The notes under the pieces are model-generated. The model did no database searches and had not been told where the DNA came from. It saw nothing but the letters and a program-made list of their open reading frames with translations. Shown one piece after another: positions 61,086-64,000 of a stretch of DNA of 64,000 bases. The translations under genes and the position numbers were made by a program. Source of the DNA: Manduca sexta (lineage: Eukaryota; Arthropoda; Insecta; Lepidoptera; Sphingidae); assembly GCF_014839805.1 (NCBI RefSeq), contig NC_051119.1:5759245-5823244 (forward strand), given 5' to 3'. Position 1 is the first letter of the stretch; each line of letters opens with the position of its first letter.

Positions 61086-61589
61086 TTCAAAACCATATAA
61101 AGCGTTCTAAATTTAAAACACGTACCCATCCGCATAAATGTTGAATATCCGCGAGCCATATTATAAGTTTATCACATCACGGACCTTCTTGGACATAAGC
61201 CCGTGTAATCCGTTAAACATTTTGACCTTCTGCTTTTATCCACGTCCGCGGGACTTAATGTTTTGGTCTGTTTATTTTGCTTCACTTTGTTAATTCGATA
61301 TTGAGTATGTTTTTAAGGGACAATTATTGGTAGCTGTTTCAAATTTGAGTTTGGTTTTATAAGGGATAATTATTGGTAGTTGTTTTAAATATGAAATGAT
61401 GTTGGTTGGTAACTGAAACAGGGTTCGCAGCTCTGTCTGTGTTTGTCTTCTTGGAAGAGCTTATTTGTAAAAGAATTTTTAGAATCGTATAAATATTCCA
61501 AGGATAATTGTATTGAAATAAAAAAACAACTCTTCAGTTTTATATAATAAATATTAAAAAATGATTTCTATTTCATATCAAAATATACT
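61086..61589. other. Non-coding stretch
   Basis: 61530-61555 has a short match to the 5' end of the long K Helitron (AACTCTTCAGTTTTATATAA). 61330-61400 has a small local duplication (GGACAATTATTGGTAGCTGT and GGATAATTATTGGTAGTTGT). Confidence -1.
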
Positions 61590-61912
61590 TTTTTGGGTTC
61601 CATACCTCAAAAAAAACCCTTATAGGATCACTTGAAAAACATATTTGTGAGTCAACACGATTAAAAGACATAATCGTTTATGTCGCATAATTTCGAATAT
61701 TTTTTGGTTGCAAACGGTAATCAAAATTTATATGGTACTTTCCGTTGATATAGAACCATGAAATTTGGCAAGAATCAAGGTCTTACAGCACGTGTAAAGG
61801 AAAACATTTTAAAACCGTAAATATGTACTTATATACTTAAATACAGGGGTGGTATTTACAAGTTTTTTGCGTAATCCTTGGTGGGCGTGTCCAAATCGCA
61901 CTTGTCGGTTTT
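61590..61912 (+). repeat. Degenerate copy of a widespread lepidopteran repeat
   Basis: The start GGGTTCCATACCTCAAAA and end TTTTTTGCGTAATCCTTGGT, GGGCGTGTCCAAATCGCACT, TGTCGGTTTTG resemble the very common 'GGGTTCCGTAC ... GAGTCCGACTCGCACTTGGCCGGTTT' repeat as I recall it. The interior also holds ATGAAATTTGGCAAGAATCA. Assigned from memory. Confidence -1.
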
Positions 61913-63202
61913 GTATAATTTCTCTTTATAATTGATGACGTATGTATACCACCACAGTTTAGTACCTTAATGTGTTATAGGCACATCGGGAGCCTCTTAT
62001 TTCCCGAGTCGGGCATTACAACTCGCCTTTCTTCAATCCTATTTACTAGGACATTGTTCCCGAAGAAGTTAAAATAGGCATCGGAAAAAATAACCTAAAT
62101 TCATTCTGCAGCAACCTTGAAAGGCGTGACACCGATCCCTCATTTAGTGGAAGAGCTCCAGAAAAATATAAGGGATAAAATATAAATAGGCATTATTTAA
62201 AATATCAAAGATCTATCCTATCTGAAACTTTATCGAAAACCTTCGACCTCTTTAATATAGGTTGGGGGTCAGGGCTGCATGATGGCCGACAATAAATCAT
62301 GCATTGTTGGCGACTACAAAAGAAGTCATTTTGGATGGAAAGTGCCCTATACAAGACGTGGCTTATAATATTTGCAAAGCAATAAGGATTTTCATACTAA
62401 AAATTAAAATTGTGATTTATTAAATTTTAAAATTCTTTTAGAATGCAGCAAAGTTCGCGTGTTCTCGAAATAGATGTTCTACTGGAACTGTGCATATCAT
62501 GGAATAAATGTAGCATTTGTTAATTAAATAATTTCCTGGCCTTCGCCTCTCCTCCCACTCTAAGAGGGCCCCTTTTCCTCACACTTCCTTCCCCAGATAT
62601 CCCCTCCCAAATTTCCTCCAGAACTCTTCAGTCGTTAAACCGGGGGATTCCAGTATCCCTATCGATACACAAAAAAAACTGATTTTATATAAATAAGACG
62701 ATAGCTTTAATAGTTGAATAACAGATGGCGATTTAAAATTTAAATAGAACAAGAGATGGAGATTTTAATCTTAATATAAAAGCAGTATTAAATACTTAAT
62801 TCAACCTTATAATCATTAACCTAAAGTTTAAATTGTAAAACGAGACTTCAATACTCAAAACCGCAATAATTTAAACAGAAACAGATTACACAACGAACCT
62901 GTAAATTTCAAATATACCCTAAGGCTGCATTATTTTGCTAATAGCACAATACCAGACTAGTGATAAGCTACGAGTTTGCACAATAGGTCGTCTCGTGAAA
63001 GTCGTAAAGCCTGTTTTATTGACAATTCGTTTTCACTGATACGAAAAGTCCCTTTTTCAGGCTTACCTGAGGCTTTTTGCGCAAGACATCTCACTCGAAT
63101 TTCACTTCAAATTAACCGTGTTATGGGTGATAAAATCAAATGAGGCTGTTAAATTAAACGTATTGTTGCTTCTGTTTTGGTTTTTTTTCTTTTTGTGTAT
63201 GG
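61913..63202. other. Non-coding stretch
   Basis: 62530-62650 is pyrimidine-rich (CCTTCGCCTCTCCTCCCACT, GAGGGCCCCTTTTCCTCACA) and may be a retroelement end. No gene recognised. The + ORF 63118-63315 runs into the SINE at 63203. Confidence -1.
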
Positions 63203-63415
63203 ACTATTTAGTGGCGTGTTGTGTGACACCCGTGTGGTGTGGTGTTCAATTCCTGGGTCGGGTAATTGGGTTTTTTGTTCAGCTCTGTATGATATTTGGT
63301 TTGCTAAGTCAGTAGACTCGCCTCCTATTAAATAGGACTTAAAATAGTATGCAAAGTGTATTGTTTTCTGCCTACCCCTGAAAAAGGGAAATGGCGTGAT
63401 GCTATGTGTATGTGT
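63203..63415 (+). mobile_element. SINE-E-like copy, variant body
   Basis: TAGTGGCGTGTTGTGTGAC (A-box-like), GTTCAATTCCTGGGTCGGGT (B-box-like), ACTCGCCTCCTATTAAATAG, TGCCTACCCCTGAAAAAGGG, AAATGGCGTGATGCTATGTG. The minus ORF 63149-63568 (139 codons) is antisense to it and not a gene. Confidence -1.
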
Positions 63416-64000
63416 TATGTAAACACAGTTTATAAATTGTATTATAAGTGAAAGTATAAAATGGATAGGACAAAGAATTTGTAACCTTGTTGCTAAGTAT
63501 ATAAAGAATATTTTAAAGGCTACTGGTTGACATACATTAATATAATTATTTTTGTACCAGGCGCACAATTTGATTACAAAGTCTATAAAGGTCTATTTAC
63601 TCAGTAAGTAATATGACTTATAAGTAAAATGATAAAAATAATCTACCCTCAAGTTGGCAACACGGACTATATATTAATGTAAACAAAATATACGACATTA
63701 TTATCCTGAAAAAATAAATACCTGTGATATTATTAATAATATTTCGACGTCACGGTAACGCTGAAAATGCTAGTATAATACTAAAACTAAATGTAGGCAG
63801 GTAAAATCTAGTATCTTTTCATTACTTTACTACATATAATAATATTTTAACAGAACGATGTCTGTAGTACATTATAGATATTGAAGAAAGAATAGGGCTT
63901 TATTAAAGCAACAGAAGCCAAAACAACAGTTTTTAGATTTCATGTCTGTATGTTTGTACACGCATCACGCAAATACTACTGCATGGAATTGAATGCAGTT
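63416..64000. other. AT-rich non-coding stretch to window end
   Basis: Nothing recognised. Confidence -1.

Noticed and set aside
63149..63568. 139-codon minus ORF
   Set aside because: Runs antisense through the SINE at 63203-63415 and AT-rich flank; no family motif.

Overview
The window is animal, almost certainly lepidopteran, nuclear DNA. It is AT-rich, has very little coding sequence, and is packed with short interspersed elements of types common in moths and butterflies: tRNA-derived SINEs, non-autonomous Helitrons, TA- and TTAA-flanked MITEs, and tails of RTE-type and endonuclease-bearing LINEs. It contains no prokaryotic operon, CRISPR array, rRNA or functional tRNA. One 500-base run of N (18754-19253) is an assembly gap.

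The only gene I can support lies on the + strand at 22246-34006. It is the 3' half of a dpr-family gene (defective proboscis extension response; insect homologues are often named 'zwei Ig domain protein zig-8-like'). Five exons (22246-22347, 26466-26574, 27756-27902, 31343-31477, 33876-34006) have canonical GT/AG boundaries, compatible phases (0,1,1,1) and join to 624 nt (207 codons plus stop). They encode most of Ig domain 1, all of Ig domain 2, and a hydrophobic C-terminal tail. Motifs recalled from the family point to dpr19 as the closest fly relative. The exon or exons for the signal peptide and the first half of Ig1, including its first cysteine, were not found and probably lie upstream or in the gap.

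Layout: 1-22 kb is non-coding and repeat-rich. It holds copies of two unclassified short repeats (called B and C here), a 404-bp TA-flanked MITE (J), three copies of a 180-bp MITE (D), a nested SINE pair, an RTE reverse-transcriptase scrap, and a 91-bp minisatellite whose long ORFs are artefacts. 22.2-34.0 kb is the dpr gene, with introns holding SINE-A, B, C, foldback and Helitron copies. A Helitron ends 15 nt before the last exon. 34-64 kb has no recognisable gene. It holds more of the same repeats, a LINE C-terminal endonuclease-like fragment (46542-46901), a three-level transposon nest (47730-48391) with a perfect 37-bp TIR element, and a textbook non-autonomous Helitron (54923-55204).

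No multi-gene system is visible. The points most worth checking are the dpr gene model, the Helitron at its last splice acceptor, the repeat nests, and one weak exon-like patch near 45.4-45.6 kb on the minus strand. Family names B, C, D, J, K and L are local labels. Assignments to known families come from recall and visual alignment, not from a database search.
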